Position numbers and translations under genes: made by a program. A stretch of DNA of 61,981 bases, taken from Candidatus Zhuqueibacterota bacterium. GTDB taxonomy: Bacteria > Zhuqueibacterota > Zhuqueibacteria > Zhuqueibacterales > Zhuqueibacteraceae. A model generated the notes under the pieces. That model was not told the origin of the DNA and ran no database searches. It worked only from the letters and a program-made list of their open reading frames with translations. Positions 1 to 8,312 of the stretch are shown piece by piece; position 1 is the first letter of the stretch; the number at the start of each line of letters is the position of its first letter. Location: positions 1 through 61,981 of the forward strand of contig JAKEEU010000206.1 of the NCBI GenBank assembly GCA_022616415.1. Reading direction: 5' to 3'.

Positions 1-65
1 ATGCTATCCTCCGATTTTTGTGGTTTATCAGAAGATAGCAAATTATGTATGTAATGTCAAGTATT

Positions 66-269
66 TTAACTAAACATACTTAAAAATGTCCAAACTCCAG
101 GGCCATAGGCCGAGAGCCCGATGACGCCGAACAACCAACCGCCGAGCAACGCGCCGATGACGCCGACGACGAGATTGCCGATCAGACCCATGCTGCGCTT
201 TTTCATGATCTGTCCGGCGAGCCAACCGGCGGCGAGGCCGATGAGCAAAAACCAAAGTAAACCATCCAT
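66..269 (-). CDS. GlsB/YeaQ/YmgE family stress-response membrane protein
   Basis: Small integral membrane protein of 67 residues, the usual length for the GlsB/YeaQ/YmgE (transglycosylase-associated) family. Hydrophobic glycine-rich segments run through residues 4-20 and 28-52, separated by a short basic KKRS loop, which is the family pattern. The ATG at 269 follows a strong Shine-Dalgarno (GGAGGACAGG on the minus strand). Enterobacterial members are stress-induced; the biochemical role is not known. It stands alone, and nothing is recognised in bases 1-65. Confidence 0.85.
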   Translation of the reverse strand: MDGLLWFLLIGLAAGWLAGQIMKKRSMGLIGNLVVGVIGALLGGWLFGVIGLSAYGPGVWTFLSMFS

Positions 270-391
270 TTTCCTGTCCTCCTTCGGGGTTGTGAAAGGT
301 GAGTTTCAACAACTCTGACTAGGTGCGGCACAAGATAGAGAAGTTTTTGGCAAAAGTCAAGTGGGTTCGGGATCAAGAAATGGAAGGAGGG

Positions 392-667
392 TTATGATTT
401 TTTTTCAACTATCTTCATCAAGCGGGCAATCTGCTCATTAAAAAAGCCTTGCAAAGTGGGCATGTCGAGCGGCTTAAGCATGCGAGGTAATTTCTCGACA
501 AGTGAGACGTTTTCAAGCGCACGTGCCATCCAGTATTCATCGAGGCCAACATGTTTCTTTTGAGTATTCGTAATGTTAGGCGTATCGTCCACGTATCTCT
601 CGAAAATAACGTTCCCAAAAACGGCGCGTTGTGTTGGAAATATTAAGTATGGGAAGATAACGTTCAA
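392..667 (-). pseudogene. probable C-terminal remnant of an AbiEii/nucleotidyltransferase-type toxin
   Basis: Only the last ~55 residues look like protein: a helix-rich stretch containing LENVSLVEKLPRMLKPLD and a charged tail. This resembles, from memory, the C-terminal end of AbiEii-like nucleotidyltransferase toxins. No nucleotidyltransferase GS..D.D motif is present anywhere upstream. The first ~30 codons overlap the preceding gene in another frame and are probably not genuine. I infer that the catalytic part was deleted, leaving the tail behind an intact antitoxin-like gene. A stand-alone small protein is the alternative. Confidence 0.4.
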
Positions 668-830
668 TCAAAGCAAAGCTTATCCCTCGCAAGTCCTGGC
701 TGTTGCCCTGGTTGAGCACGCGGTCAAGATACCATTTGAAAAAGGTTTCGGTTTGAAACTCCTCCTCAGAGAAAGAGTAATCCCAAATAAGCTCGGGGTT
801 GACCGGAACGTTGTGAACAGTTTTGATCAT
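576..830 (-). CDS. small antitoxin-like protein (DUF6922-type, tentative)
   Basis: Eighty-four residues from the ATG at 830; the open frame extends further 5' but that part lacks protein-like composition. The segment WDYSFSEEEFQTETFFKWYLDRVLNQ followed by a 'QDLRGISFALIERYLP' helix recalls small proteins encoded beside nucleotidyltransferase toxins, where a WYLxRVLxxG motif precedes a short helical domain. It lies directly upstream of the toxin-tail remnant, in the usual antitoxin-first order. Family assignment is from memory and tentative. Confidence 0.45.
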   Translation of the reverse strand: MIKTVHNVPVNPELIWDYSFSEEEFQTETFFKWYLDRVLNQGNSQDLRGISFALIERYLPILNISNTTRRFWERYFREIRGRYA

Positions 831-1017
831 TGTTGTACGAGTTGATTGAAATTTTGCAATCTTGCCTCGGCAGCAGTCAAGAATCAAAAATTTAATGCAC
901 GCAAACGAGACATGCAAGAAAAAAATATCGTGCAATTGCGCATCGAATTTGTTATATTGATTTGTCACTCAAACAATGCCTTGCGTCATTGTCATCCTTA
1001 TTTGAAGAAGGTACCGT

Positions 1018-2238
1018 ATGAGCGGAGTTAGTTTACATCAAATACAGATTCGCAACTATAAAAACATCGCAGCGGCGATCGTCAATTTTCAGCCGCTGAC
1101 AGTTTTGGTTGGACCGAATGGCGCAGGCAAGAGCAACTTTGTTGATGCGCTCGCCTTCGTCGCCGACGGTCTCAATCATTCCATTCAATCAGCTTTTGCC
1201 AATCGCGGCAGCATTGCGGCTGTTCTTCATCGATCGAACGGCCAGCCGCAGTCGACAAACATTGGGTGGCGATTGCGTCTCGACCTTGCTGATGGTGGCC
1301 GGGCCGATTATGCCTTTGAGATCGCAACGCACTCGGGAGAATTTTTCACGGTCACACATGAGCGTTGCATCGTTCAATTTTCGGCAGGTCCGCGCCATGA
1401 ATTTGAGGTAGAGAACGGCATATTTAAACGTGAGGTGCCCGGCATTCGCCCGCGGATTGAGCCGGATCGTTTGGCTCTGACTGTGCTCTCCGCCGTCGAA
1501 GAATTTCGGCCAGTATTTGATTTTCTGACGAACATGCGGCGTTATAACGTCAGGCCGGAACGTTTACGTGAACTCCAAGACCCTGATCCAGGCAAGGGAA
1601 CAGTCCTGTTGCCGGACGGCAGCAACGCAGCAGCGGTTTTACGGCGAATTAGTGAAAATAGCGAGCATAATGGCCATGTTTACGAACGCATCTGCCGATT
1701 ACTTGGAAAGATCACGCCGGGCATCATCAGCGTCCAACCCAGTTCGCTAGGGCAAAAAGGAATTCTGGAATTTCGCCAGGACATTGGGCTGCGGCCCCAG
1801 GAAGCGGGGCGCTTCGAAGCTCTGAATATGTCGGAAGGTACCTTGCGCGCGTTGGGTCTCCTGCTTGCCGTCTATCAATGGCGGCCCCCTGCTTTGATTG
1901 CTATTGAAGAGCCGGAATCCACGATCCACCCATCAGCCATGGAGATTTTAACGGATATTCTCATTGATGGCACGGCACGTTCGCAGATTTTATTAACCAC
2001 ACATAGTCCGGAAATGTTGGATAACAAAAAACTGAAGGATGAGCAGATCGTTGCCGTTGAATCCGTGCATGGTGTGGCACAAATCACCCCACTGACGAAA
2101 TCCGCACGAGACATAATGCGCCAACGCCTCTATACAGCGGGCGAGCTTTTGCGCCAAGGTGAGCTTCAAGTGGATCATGACTACGCCAACCAAGCTGCCA
2201 GGCAACTGAACCTATTCGGTGTGGACGAGGCGGCATGA
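1018..2238 (+). CDS. AAA family ATPase (AAA_21/OLD-like), first gene of a two-gene module
   Basis: SMC/ABC-type ATPase of 406 residues, probably the motor of a nuclease or defence module. Walker A GPNGAGKS lies at residues 32-39, a signature-like 'MSEGTLRALGLL' near 270-280, Walker B 'ALIAIEEPES' near 292-300, and the switch histidine 'LLTTHSPEM' near 328-335. The coiled-coil arm between Walker A and signature is short, typical of AAA_21 proteins and not of RecF/SMC. Its stop overlaps the next start by four bases (ATGA), so the two genes are translationally coupled. No TOPRIM domain is fused to it; the neighbour supplies the candidate. Confidence 0.85.
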   Translation: MSGVSLHQIQIRNYKNIAAAIVNFQPLTVLVGPNGAGKSNFVDALAFVADGLNHSIQSAFANRGSIAAVLHRSNGQPQSTNIGWRLRLDLADGGRADYAFEIATHSGEFFTVTHERCIVQFSAGPRHEFEVENGIFKREVPGIRPRIEPDRLALTVLSAVEEFRPVFDFLTNMRRYNVRPERLRELQDPDPGKGTVLLPDGSNAAAVLRRISENSEHNGHVYERICRLLGKITPGIISVQPSSLGQKGILEFRQDIGLRPQEAGRFEALNMSEGTLRALGLLLAVYQWRPPALIAIEEPESTIHPSAMEILTDILIDGTARSQILLTTHSPEMLDNKKLKDEQIVAVESVHGVAQITPLTKSARDIMRQRLYTAGELLRQGELQVDHDYANQAARQLNLFGVDEAA

Positions 2239-2828
2239 AGTTACCTGTTCTGGTACCCATAGTTGAGGGACATTCGGAAGTTGAGGCGGTGCCAATATTG
2301 TTGCGCCGTTTATTGTTTGAAAGGGGGCGATATGAAGTCAAAATTGCCAGACCTCTTCGGGTTGGCCGATACAAAGTGGTTCGATCTGGGGAGTTGGAGC
2401 GAGCCATCGATCTCGCCCGACACCGGCCCGAAGGATGTGCCGCTATTTTACTTTTGCTTGATGCCGATGATGATTGTCCGAAAGAGCTTGCGCCTATTCT
2501 CTTGGCACGGGCGCAAAATGCAAGCGCTGGTCTTCCGATTGTCGTGGTGTTGGCAAAAGCTGAAATTGAGGCCTGGTTTCTGGGGAGCCTGGAGTCGCTG
2601 CGCGGAGCTCGTGGGCTGGCAGATACTGCGGTGTCTCCTGAAAGACCCGAAGAAATCCGTGACGCGAAAGGTTACCTAACTCGTCAAATGACGGCCAAGC
2701 GCACTTATGTCGAAGTCGACGACCAACCCGCATTTGCCGAGAAGTTTGATTTGCAGTTGGCTCGCCAACGTTGCCCTTCTTTTGACAAGTTCGTTCGTGA
2801 CGTTGAGGTTTTGTTGGCACATTTGTAA
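2235..2828 (+). CDS. DUF4276 family protein (TOPRIM-like), partner of the AAA ATPase
   Basis: A 197-residue DUF4276-type protein. Family features visible are the N-terminal strand ending VEGHSE (E11, E15), an acidic 'LLLDADDDCP' near residues 73-82, and 'KAEIEAWFLG' near 107-116. The conserved glutamate followed by DxDDD is the arrangement expected of a TOPRIM-type metal centre, as in the OLD nucleases. It overlaps the ATPase gene by four bases. AAA + DUF4276 pairs resemble a split OLD-type nuclease, so a role in defence against phage or foreign DNA is inferred, not shown. Confidence 0.8.
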   Translation: MKLPVLVPIVEGHSEVEAVPILLRRLLFERGRYEVKIARPLRVGRYKVVRSGELERAIDLARHRPEGCAAILLLLDADDDCPKELAPILLARAQNASAGLPIVVVLAKAEIEAWFLGSLESLRGARGLADTAVSPERPEEIRDAKGYLTRQMTAKRTYVEVDDQPAFAEKFDLQLARQRCPSFDKFVRDVEVLLAHL

Positions 2829-2842
2829 ATCAAGTAAGACAT

Positions 2843-3124
2843 TTGGTGAAATTAAAAGCAAACAGCTACGACTACGGCGAATGCGAAATATGCGGCACGC
2901 CTTTGCAAGAAAAGTTTATCAATCAAGATTTTTGGATTAACGGACAACTTATCGTTGTAGAAAACGCGCCGGCAGGGGTATGCCCGCGCTGTGGAGAAAA
3001 AGTCGTAAAGGCTGATGTGGGGGAATGGATTGCAGAGCTCATAAGAAACGCTGAACGAATTGCAAAAGCTCCACGAATTTCTGTTCCTACGATCAAATTT
3101 GAACTCGAGACTATAACCGCATAG
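2843..3124 (+). CDS. YgiT-type zinc finger protein (MqsA N-domain-like antitoxin)
   Basis: A 93-residue protein with two CxxC pairs (about C14/C17 and C47/C50) separated by 29 residues. The central strands 'NGQLIVVENAPAGVCPRCGE' match the zinc-binding domain of YgiT/MqsA-type antitoxins. A C-terminal helix (GEWIAELIRNAERI) follows, but no HTH domain, so DNA binding is doubtful. Start codons are TTG at 2843 or GTG at 2846; no strong Shine-Dalgarno is present. Such genes usually sit beside a small toxin (often DUF4258), but none is found here, so this is an orphan. It converges on the helicase gene with a 15-base gap. Confidence 0.8.
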   Translation: MVKLKANSYDYGECEICGTPLQEKFINQDFWINGQLIVVENAPAGVCPRCGEKVVKADVGEWIAELIRNAERIAKAPRISVPTIKFELETITA

Positions 3125-3139
3125 TTCTCCGTAGCAAAA

Positions 3140-6136
3140 TTAGAATAATTCCTCGTACGCAGCCTTCTGTTCCACACTGACCCACCGTGTTTGCGTTTCC
3201 CCGTCATGTTGAAAATCGAGCAGCATAATCCGTCCCTGCTGCTGCAACTGACTTAAATATTCCTCCAGCTTTTCATCACACCGTTCCCGCAATTCCTCGG
3301 TCGTCGCATCGCCCAGCGTGTTAATAATCTCCAGCAAATCCTCGGCATTGCGGGCGCGGCGCTGGGGGTCGCGATATTGCCAGTATTTTTCGGCGTTTTC
3401 CACCAGTTCGGGAGAAATGATCGCCGGCACCGGGCCGCGGTTGAGCGCTTCGTGCAGCAGCTCGCGGTTCACTTCCAACGCGGCCGCGTGTTGGGACAAA
3501 CGCACTTCGTTGAAGTCGTACATGTAATTCGCCAGGAAATTATACAGCAGGTTGCCTGTGAAGGGCGAGGGGACGTCGGTTTGCACGAAGTGGACGGCAA
3601 TTTTGCCGGCGTGTATATCGGCGATGACACGCTTCAAGCTCTCCAAATCGAGCGCGTCACGCAGGCAGTCGCGATAGGTTTCGATGATGAGGGGAAAGTC
3701 GTCGTATTTGCGCACGGCTTGCAAAAGATCGGCGGCGCGCATACGTTGCTGCCACAGCGGCATGCGGCGTTTTGGCGAGGTGCGAGGCAACATGAGCGCG
3801 CGAGCGGCATTATAACGAAATCGGATGGCGAAGGGGGGAGTGGTGCTCAAGGCTTTCAAATTGCGCTCTTCGATTTCTTCGGGCGTAAGCGAGAGCAACT
3901 GTTCGAGAGCGGGTGGGCGATCGGTATCGATAAAGCGGAGCATGAGGCCGTCGTCGTCAAATTGGCTTTGCACTTCGACGCCGGTAAGCTCTTCCATTTT
4001 ATTTTGGAGAGCAAAAGCCCACGGCGCGTTGACTTTGCCGCCGAAAACGGAATGAACGAACAAGCGCGGGTCGCCGACTTCGTCATAAAATTGCTCGACG
4101 ACAATTTGCTGATCGGTCGGCAGTGCGCCGGTGTTGTCGATTTGTTTGTCAAAATGGGCGAGCAGATTTTCGGCGGACCAGCGATCCATGGCAAAATGTT
4201 CCATCAGCCAATTCAAGGCCTCGGGCAACGCCATGCGCTCCTGCACTTTTCGCCGAAACTCGCCGACGCGCAAGCCGGTTTCGTAATCGCGATAAAAGAA
4301 ATCGCCACGCCAAAAGGGTGGACGTGGGCGTTCGGTATGCGCCGGCGTCACCCAAAAGCGATCATGTTCGATGCTCGTGATGCGCCATTCTGAGGAGCCG
4401 AGATAAAAGATATCACCAATTCGCGACTCGAACACAAACTCTTCTTCCATTTCACCGACCTTGATGTTGGTGTCGGCAATGTAAACGCCGTAATAGCCGC
4501 GGTCGGGAATCGTGCCGCCGTTCATAATCGCGGCTTGTCGCGCGCTGCGCCGGGCGATGAGGCGATTGTTGACACGATCCCACGAAATTTTGGGCCGCAG
4601 CTCGCGCATGTCATCCGAAGGATATTTCCCGCTCAACATGTCGAGCACGCTGTCGAATAAACTGCGCGAGAGCTGGCGATAGCAATACGATTGGCGCACG
4701 AGCTGATAAAGCTCGCCGGGGTTCCACTCGTCAACACTGACGGCGGCGACGATTTGCTGCGCGAGCACGTCGAGGCAATTCTCCGGCACCTGGGTTTCTT
4801 CAATGGCGCTATCAAACATGCCGCGGGCGATCATGGCCAAGTCGCCGATGTCGTGGCGATAGAGCGGGAAGAAACGGCCTTTACTGGTGGCGGAGATGAG
4901 ATGGCCGCTGCGGCCGACACGCTGCATGGCGCGGCTGACGGATTTCGGTGAGCCGAGCTGCACGACGCAATCAATCGAGCCGATGTCGATGCCGAGCTCG
5001 AGCGATGAAGTCGCGGCTAACGCGCGCAATTCACCGCGTTTGAGCTTGTCTTCCATTTCGAGCCGAACTTCTTTGGAGAGGCTGCCGTGATGCGCTTGCA
5101 CCAATTCTTGGGGGGCTTTGCTTTGTTGGCGATGCCAATCATTCAGTCGCTTGGCAATTTTCTCGGCCTGCGCGCGCATCAATGTGAAAATCAGCGTGGT
5201 GCGATGCTGCTGAATCAGACCGTAAAGTTTTTCGGTGATAGAAGGCCAGATGCTGTCATCGGGCAAATTGCCGTAATCTTCGACGGCGCTGATGATTTGA
5301 AGATCGACCTTTTTCTTTTGGCCGCAGTCAATGATTTCAACGGGACGGGCAACAAAGTCCGAAGCCGGTGAGTCCAAAGTCCGAGGTCTCGAAGTTTGGC
5401 CACCGAGGAAAGCGGCAATTCTTTCAAGCGGTCTTTGCGTGGCGGAGAGGCCGATGCGAACGAAATCGCGGCGGCAAAGATGCGCCAGGCGTTCGAGGGA
5501 GAGGGAGAGATGCACGCCGCGTTTTTGGCCGCACAGGGCATGGATTTCGTCGACGATGACGTATTTGACGGTGCGATACATTTCTCTCGCGCGCTCGGAG
5601 GTGAGCATGATGAACAGCGATTCCGGCGTGGTGATGAGAATGTGCGGCGGGCGTTTGAGCATTTTCTGGCGCACTTCGCTCGGCGTGTCGCCGGTGCGCA
5701 CGAGCACGCGAATTTGCGGCAGGCCAAGTTGCATTTGCGTGGCCGTCTCGCGAATGCCGGTCAAAGGCGCCTGCAAATTTTTTTCAATATCATTGTTGAG
5801 CGCTTTGAGCGGCGAGATGTAAAGCGTGTGAATGCCACCAAGATGATTTTTCTCAAAAGTGTCTTTGTCAGTGGCAAGACTTTGTTCGAGCAAGTTGTTG
5901 ATGCACCACAGAAACGCGGCGAGGGTTTTGCCAGAGCCGGTCGGCGCGAGAATCAAAACATTTTTGCCGGCGGCAATCTCCGGCCAGCCGCGTTCCTGCG
6001 GCGGACTTGGCTTGCCGAACGTTTGGTTGAACCAGACGGAGACGGCGGGGTGGAAAAGGCTTGTTGTTGGTTGCTCGTTGCTGGTTGCTCGTTGCTGGTC
6101 GTTTGTTACTGGTTTATCGCTCATCGTTTCAGGCAT
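3140..6136 (-). CDS. Lhr-type DEAD/DEAH superfamily 2 helicase (Lhr core)
   Basis: ATP-dependent helicase of 998 residues with the Lhr core architecture. Walker A APTGSGKT is at residues 64-71, motif II DEIH at 196-199, 'LSATQRP' (motif III) follows, and 'QRVGRSGH' (motif VI) is near 410-420, then the winged-helix and Lhr-specific domains. Full-length enterobacterial Lhr is about 1500 residues; this lacks that C-terminal extension and matches the Lhr-core form. Family members act in DNA repair. Residues 6-26 (low-complexity Q/T/N) are encoded by a tandem heptamer repeat, so the real N-terminus may start at M5 or later, near residue 27. Confidence 0.9.
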   Translation of the reverse strand: MPETMSDKPVTNDQQRATSNEQPTTSLFHPAVSVWFNQTFGKPSPPQERGWPEIAAGKNVLILAPTGSGKTLAAFLWCINNLLEQSLATDKDTFEKNHLGGIHTLYISPLKALNNDIEKNLQAPLTGIRETATQMQLGLPQIRVLVRTGDTPSEVRQKMLKRPPHILITTPESLFIMLTSERAREMYRTVKYVIVDEIHALCGQKRGVHLSLSLERLAHLCRRDFVRIGLSATQRPLERIAAFLGGQTSRPRTLDSPASDFVARPVEIIDCGQKKKVDLQIISAVEDYGNLPDDSIWPSITEKLYGLIQQHRTTLIFTLMRAQAEKIAKRLNDWHRQQSKAPQELVQAHHGSLSKEVRLEMEDKLKRGELRALAATSSLELGIDIGSIDCVVQLGSPKSVSRAMQRVGRSGHLISATSKGRFFPLYRHDIGDLAMIARGMFDSAIEETQVPENCLDVLAQQIVAAVSVDEWNPGELYQLVRQSYCYRQLSRSLFDSVLDMLSGKYPSDDMRELRPKISWDRVNNRLIARRSARQAAIMNGGTIPDRGYYGVYIADTNIKVGEMEEEFVFESRIGDIFYLGSSEWRITSIEHDRFWVTPAHTERPRPPFWRGDFFYRDYETGLRVGEFRRKVQERMALPEALNWLMEHFAMDRWSAENLLAHFDKQIDNTGALPTDQQIVVEQFYDEVGDPRLFVHSVFGGKVNAPWAFALQNKMEELTGVEVQSQFDDDGLMLRFIDTDRPPALEQLLSLTPEEIEERNLKALSTTPPFAIRFRYNAARALMLPRTSPKRRMPLWQQRMRAADLLQAVRKYDDFPLIIETYRDCLRDALDLESLKRVIADIHAGKIAVHFVQTDVPSPFTGNLLYNFLANYMYDFNEVRLSQHAAALEVNRELLHEALNRGPVPAIISPELVENAEKYWQYRDPQRRARNAEDLLEIINTLGDATTEELRERCDEKLEEYLSQLQQQGRIMLLDFQHDGETQTRWVSVEQKAAYEELF
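6069..6117 (-). repeat. tandem heptamer repeat (AGCAACC/AGCAACG units)
   Basis: Seven consecutive seven-base units, read on the minus strand as AGCAACC, AGCAACG and variants. They fall inside the first ~25 codons of the Lhr-type helicase and create its Q/T/N-rich N-terminal extension. The same unit occurs at 25913-25954 and 39996-40025. Confidence 0.8.
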
Positions 6137-6153
6137 ACTTATAAAAAAGACAG

Positions 6154-6225
6154 TGTCATCCTGGAAGAATCCTTTTTCAACTCAGCACTGTGCTTGACAA
6201 CAAAAAAGATGCTTCCAGCATGACA
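6154..6225. repeat. dispersed ~72-bp inverted repeat, family A copy 1
   Basis: Begins TGTCATCCTGGAAGAATCC and ends with an imperfect reverse complement finishing ATGACA. The interior contains GTGCTTGACAACAAAAAAGA, which also occurs in the copy at 34825-34896. It lies between the helicase and DinB genes. Confidence 0.8.
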
Positions 6226-6241
6226 TTCAGTTTAATGAGAG

Positions 6242-6751
6242 TCACTTTGCCGGCCACCCTTCATCGCCGGATGGGCCATAAATGCTCGGCACTTTGGCGC
6301 CCATCAAGCGCAGCATCAGCGTGAGTTGGCCGCGATGGTGGATCACGTGATGCATCAGGGTGACGCGCAAATAAGCCTTGCGGGACAATTCTCGTCTCAC
6401 GAGACCGTCTGGCGTTACAAACGGAATCTTTTGCTGAAGGGCGGCGTCATCCAACGCTCGCCAACTGTTGACGATTTCAGGATGTTGCTTTTCGGCAATG
6501 GTAATCATTTCGGCGATTGTTGCCGGCGGCTCAGCAGGGAGCGAGCTTTCACCAATAACGATTTTATCTCGCAAAACGCCGCGGCCAAAAATATCCTCGA
6601 TGCGGACAAGATGCCACGCCAACCGCCGGGCGGTAAAGAATTTCTCGTGCGGCTTGAACTCGATTCTGTCTTCGGGAATGGCGCGCAAAACGTTCAAGGT
6701 GAGTTGAAATTCAAATTCCCATTGCGGAATGAAGTTTTCGATGCTGGACAT
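6242..6751 (-). CDS. DinB superfamily protein
   Basis: A 169-residue four-helix-bundle protein of the DinB/YfiT type. The three metal-ligand histidines can be placed: one in 'RRLAWHLVRIED' near residue 47 and two in 'HHVIHHRGQL' near 134-139. Length and layout are normal for the superfamily, whose members are often thiol-dependent transferases or of unknown function; no specific substrate can be named. GGAG precedes the ATG at 6751. It is transcribed like the flanking genes but separated from the helicase gene by a dispersed repeat. Confidence 0.8.
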   Translation of the reverse strand: MSSIENFIPQWEFEFQLTLNVLRAIPEDRIEFKPHEKFFTARRLAWHLVRIEDIFGRGVLRDKIVIGESSLPAEPPATIAEMITIAEKQHPEIVNSWRALDDAALQQKIPFVTPDGLVRRELSRKAYLRVTLMHHVIHHRGQLTLMLRLMGAKVPSIYGPSGDEGWPAK

Positions 6752-6811
6752 GGAGTTGGCTCCTTTAGAGAAAGTTGAAAAGTGTTCTTGATATCCGATC
6801 GTAATGAAAAA

Positions 6812-6835
6812 GCACAGACTGGCAGTCTGTGTTAC
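6812..6835. repeat. CAGACTGGCAGTCTG palindrome, family B copy 1
   Basis: Near-perfect palindrome followed by TGTTAC. It overlaps the 3' end of the truncated phosphoesterase gene. Related copies lie at 10086-10135 and 54931-54954. Confidence 0.7.
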
Positions 6836-7260
6836 ATTCGGCGCAAAGTGATGAGCGTCACTTCCGCCGGAGCCTGGTAGCGAAACGGCGCGAATGTCAA
6901 GCCGAGTCCGTTGGTGACGCTCAAAAATAAATTGCCGATTTGGAAAAATCCGGAATAGTAGCGCGTTTCGGTTTGAGAGACATTGAGCGGTATGCCAAAC
7001 GGCTTGAACACGACTTGTCCGCCGTGCGTGTGGCCGGCGAGCAAAAGATGATAGCCGTGCTTTTGCGCAAATTGGATGAGATCGTCAGTCGGCTGATGCG
7101 AGAGTATAATGTGGACGGCAGCACGATCCGGCCGCTGTTGCCGCAGGCGTTCAAGAGTTGCAGAGGAGGGCCGGCGACTATAAACGTTCGTCAGGATGGT
7201 CAAAGATATCTGACTCGGGCTTGCCGATATAGTCAAGACGGAATCTTCCGCTGTGGTCAC
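6832..7260 (-). pseudogene. truncated metallophosphoesterase (C-terminal half)
   Basis: The last ~110 residues match calcineurin-like phosphoesterases: 'IILSHQPTDDL', then the metal-binding GHTHGGQV motif, then 'TNGLGLTFAPFRYQAPAEV', the normal C-terminus of YkuE-like enzymes. The N-terminal half with the DxH, GDxxD and GNHD metal ligands is missing. The only start is a GTG, an in-frame stop lies about 35 bases 5' of it, and a terminator follows shortly upstream. It should be catalytically dead. Deletion of the 5' half, near palindromic repeat B1 and the adjacent operon, is the simplest explanation. Confidence 0.75.
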
Positions 7261-7349
7261 GCCTTTTTCCTGTTTTATTCGCTCACTCCTGAAATTTCAA
7301 TTTATGGAAAAGCCTCTTTTGATGCAAGAGGTTTGTCGGTTAAAAAACG

Positions 7350-7383
7350 AAAGCCCGCGGTGAAATAAAACACTGCGGGCTTT
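7350..7383 (-). terminator. rho-independent terminator of the ECF/anti-sigma operon
   Basis: AAAGCCCGC and GCGGGCTTT form a nine-base-pair stem with a 16-base loop. On the minus strand it is followed by CGTTTTTT. It lies 28 bases beyond the stop of the anti-sigma gene. Confidence 0.85.
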
Positions 7384-7410
7384 GCGTGTGGGGTAGGATA
7401 GAGAAGACGT

Positions 7411-8274
7411 TTATTTCGTTTGCTTCGAGGTTTTGGCAATTTTTTTCAAAAGTATATGTGCGCCCTGGCTATATTTCGGGTCACGCTGATCCGCTAATGC
7501 GGCCAGCCAGCTTTGCGCTTGGACCGAATCGCCCTGCACGAGATAAGCTTGCGCGAGATACCATTGCGCCGCTGCATAGTTTGGGCTGAGCTCCAAAACG
7601 CGGTGCAAGCTGTTGATTCCCTCTGCCGATTGGCCGATACGCAGTTGGCTGATGCCCAGATACAAATGCGTTTCAATCGATTCGGGAAAATCATTGGCAA
7701 TCGCAGCAAGCTCTTCTGCGGCGAGAAAGTAGTTATGATTTTGATAAAGCACTTTGGCCGCTGCGAGTCTCTCAGACAGTGGTTTATTCGCTTCGGTCGC
7801 CTCGGAGATCGACCAGGCGAGAGGCTCCAATTGCGCCAAGCTCGTGTTGGTGCTTGGCAACATCGCGCTCGGTCGTTCAACGTGGTGAACCTGCTCATGC
7901 GCCAGTTGCGAGTTTGAGGTGAGCTTGTAATAACCGAACCCCAACGCCACAGCCAGCAAAACATAAGCAGCGAGTGCGGGCAGCGCCGTCTGCCATTCTC
8001 TTGAAAAAGCGAAGTAAAGATCTTCCAATTCGGATTTCAATTTCACCAGCCACTCGGGCTTGGCAGCGACCGGCCTTGCCGGAGCGGGCGCAAAGATGCT
8101 GGCGCCGTAATGATGCATGGTCATCGAGACTTTCTCGGCGAAACGCACGGCGCTAAAACATTCTTCGCATCCAAGGTAATGGGCCTCGAAAGTTTCCTGC
8201 TCGGCCTCGGGCAAATCTCCCCGCACATATTTGGCCGCATAATCGAGGCTTGTTTTTTTAAACTGACACGACAT
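7411..8274 (-). CDS. zinc-finger anti-sigma factor with TPR domain
   Basis: A 287-residue single-pass membrane protein. The N-terminal zinc finger has H32-xxx-C36-xx-C39, the ZAS anti-sigma motif. A hydrophobic segment near residues 100-118 (PALAAYVLLAVALGFGYY) is the membrane helix, and residues ~170-280 form TPR-like helices (AELAAIANDFPESIETHLYLG and following). It is encoded 38 bases after the ECF sigma gene and should hold that sigma at the membrane; the extracytoplasmic TPR part is the likely sensor. The cue is unknown. Confidence 0.85.
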   Translation of the reverse strand: MSCQFKKTSLDYAAKYVRGDLPEAEQETFEAHYLGCEECFSAVRFAEKVSMTMHHYGASIFAPAPARPVAAKPEWLVKLKSELEDLYFAFSREWQTALPALAAYVLLAVALGFGYYKLTSNSQLAHEQVHHVERPSAMLPSTNTSLAQLEPLAWSISEATEANKPLSERLAAAKVLYQNHNYFLAAEELAAIANDFPESIETHLYLGISQLRIGQSAEGINSLHRVLELSPNYAAAQWYLAQAYLVQGDSVQAQSWLAALADQRDPKYSQGAHILLKKIAKTSKQTK

Positions 8275-8312
8275 CGCAGTCTCTCCTTCCTAAAAAAGTA
8301 TTGCCCACGCGG

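Noticed and set aside
3377..4393. Long plus-strand open frame opposite the Lhr-type helicase gene (338 codons)
   Set aside because: Antisense shadow of a clearly conserved helicase; composition is H/G/R-rich with no domain, ribosome site or promoter.
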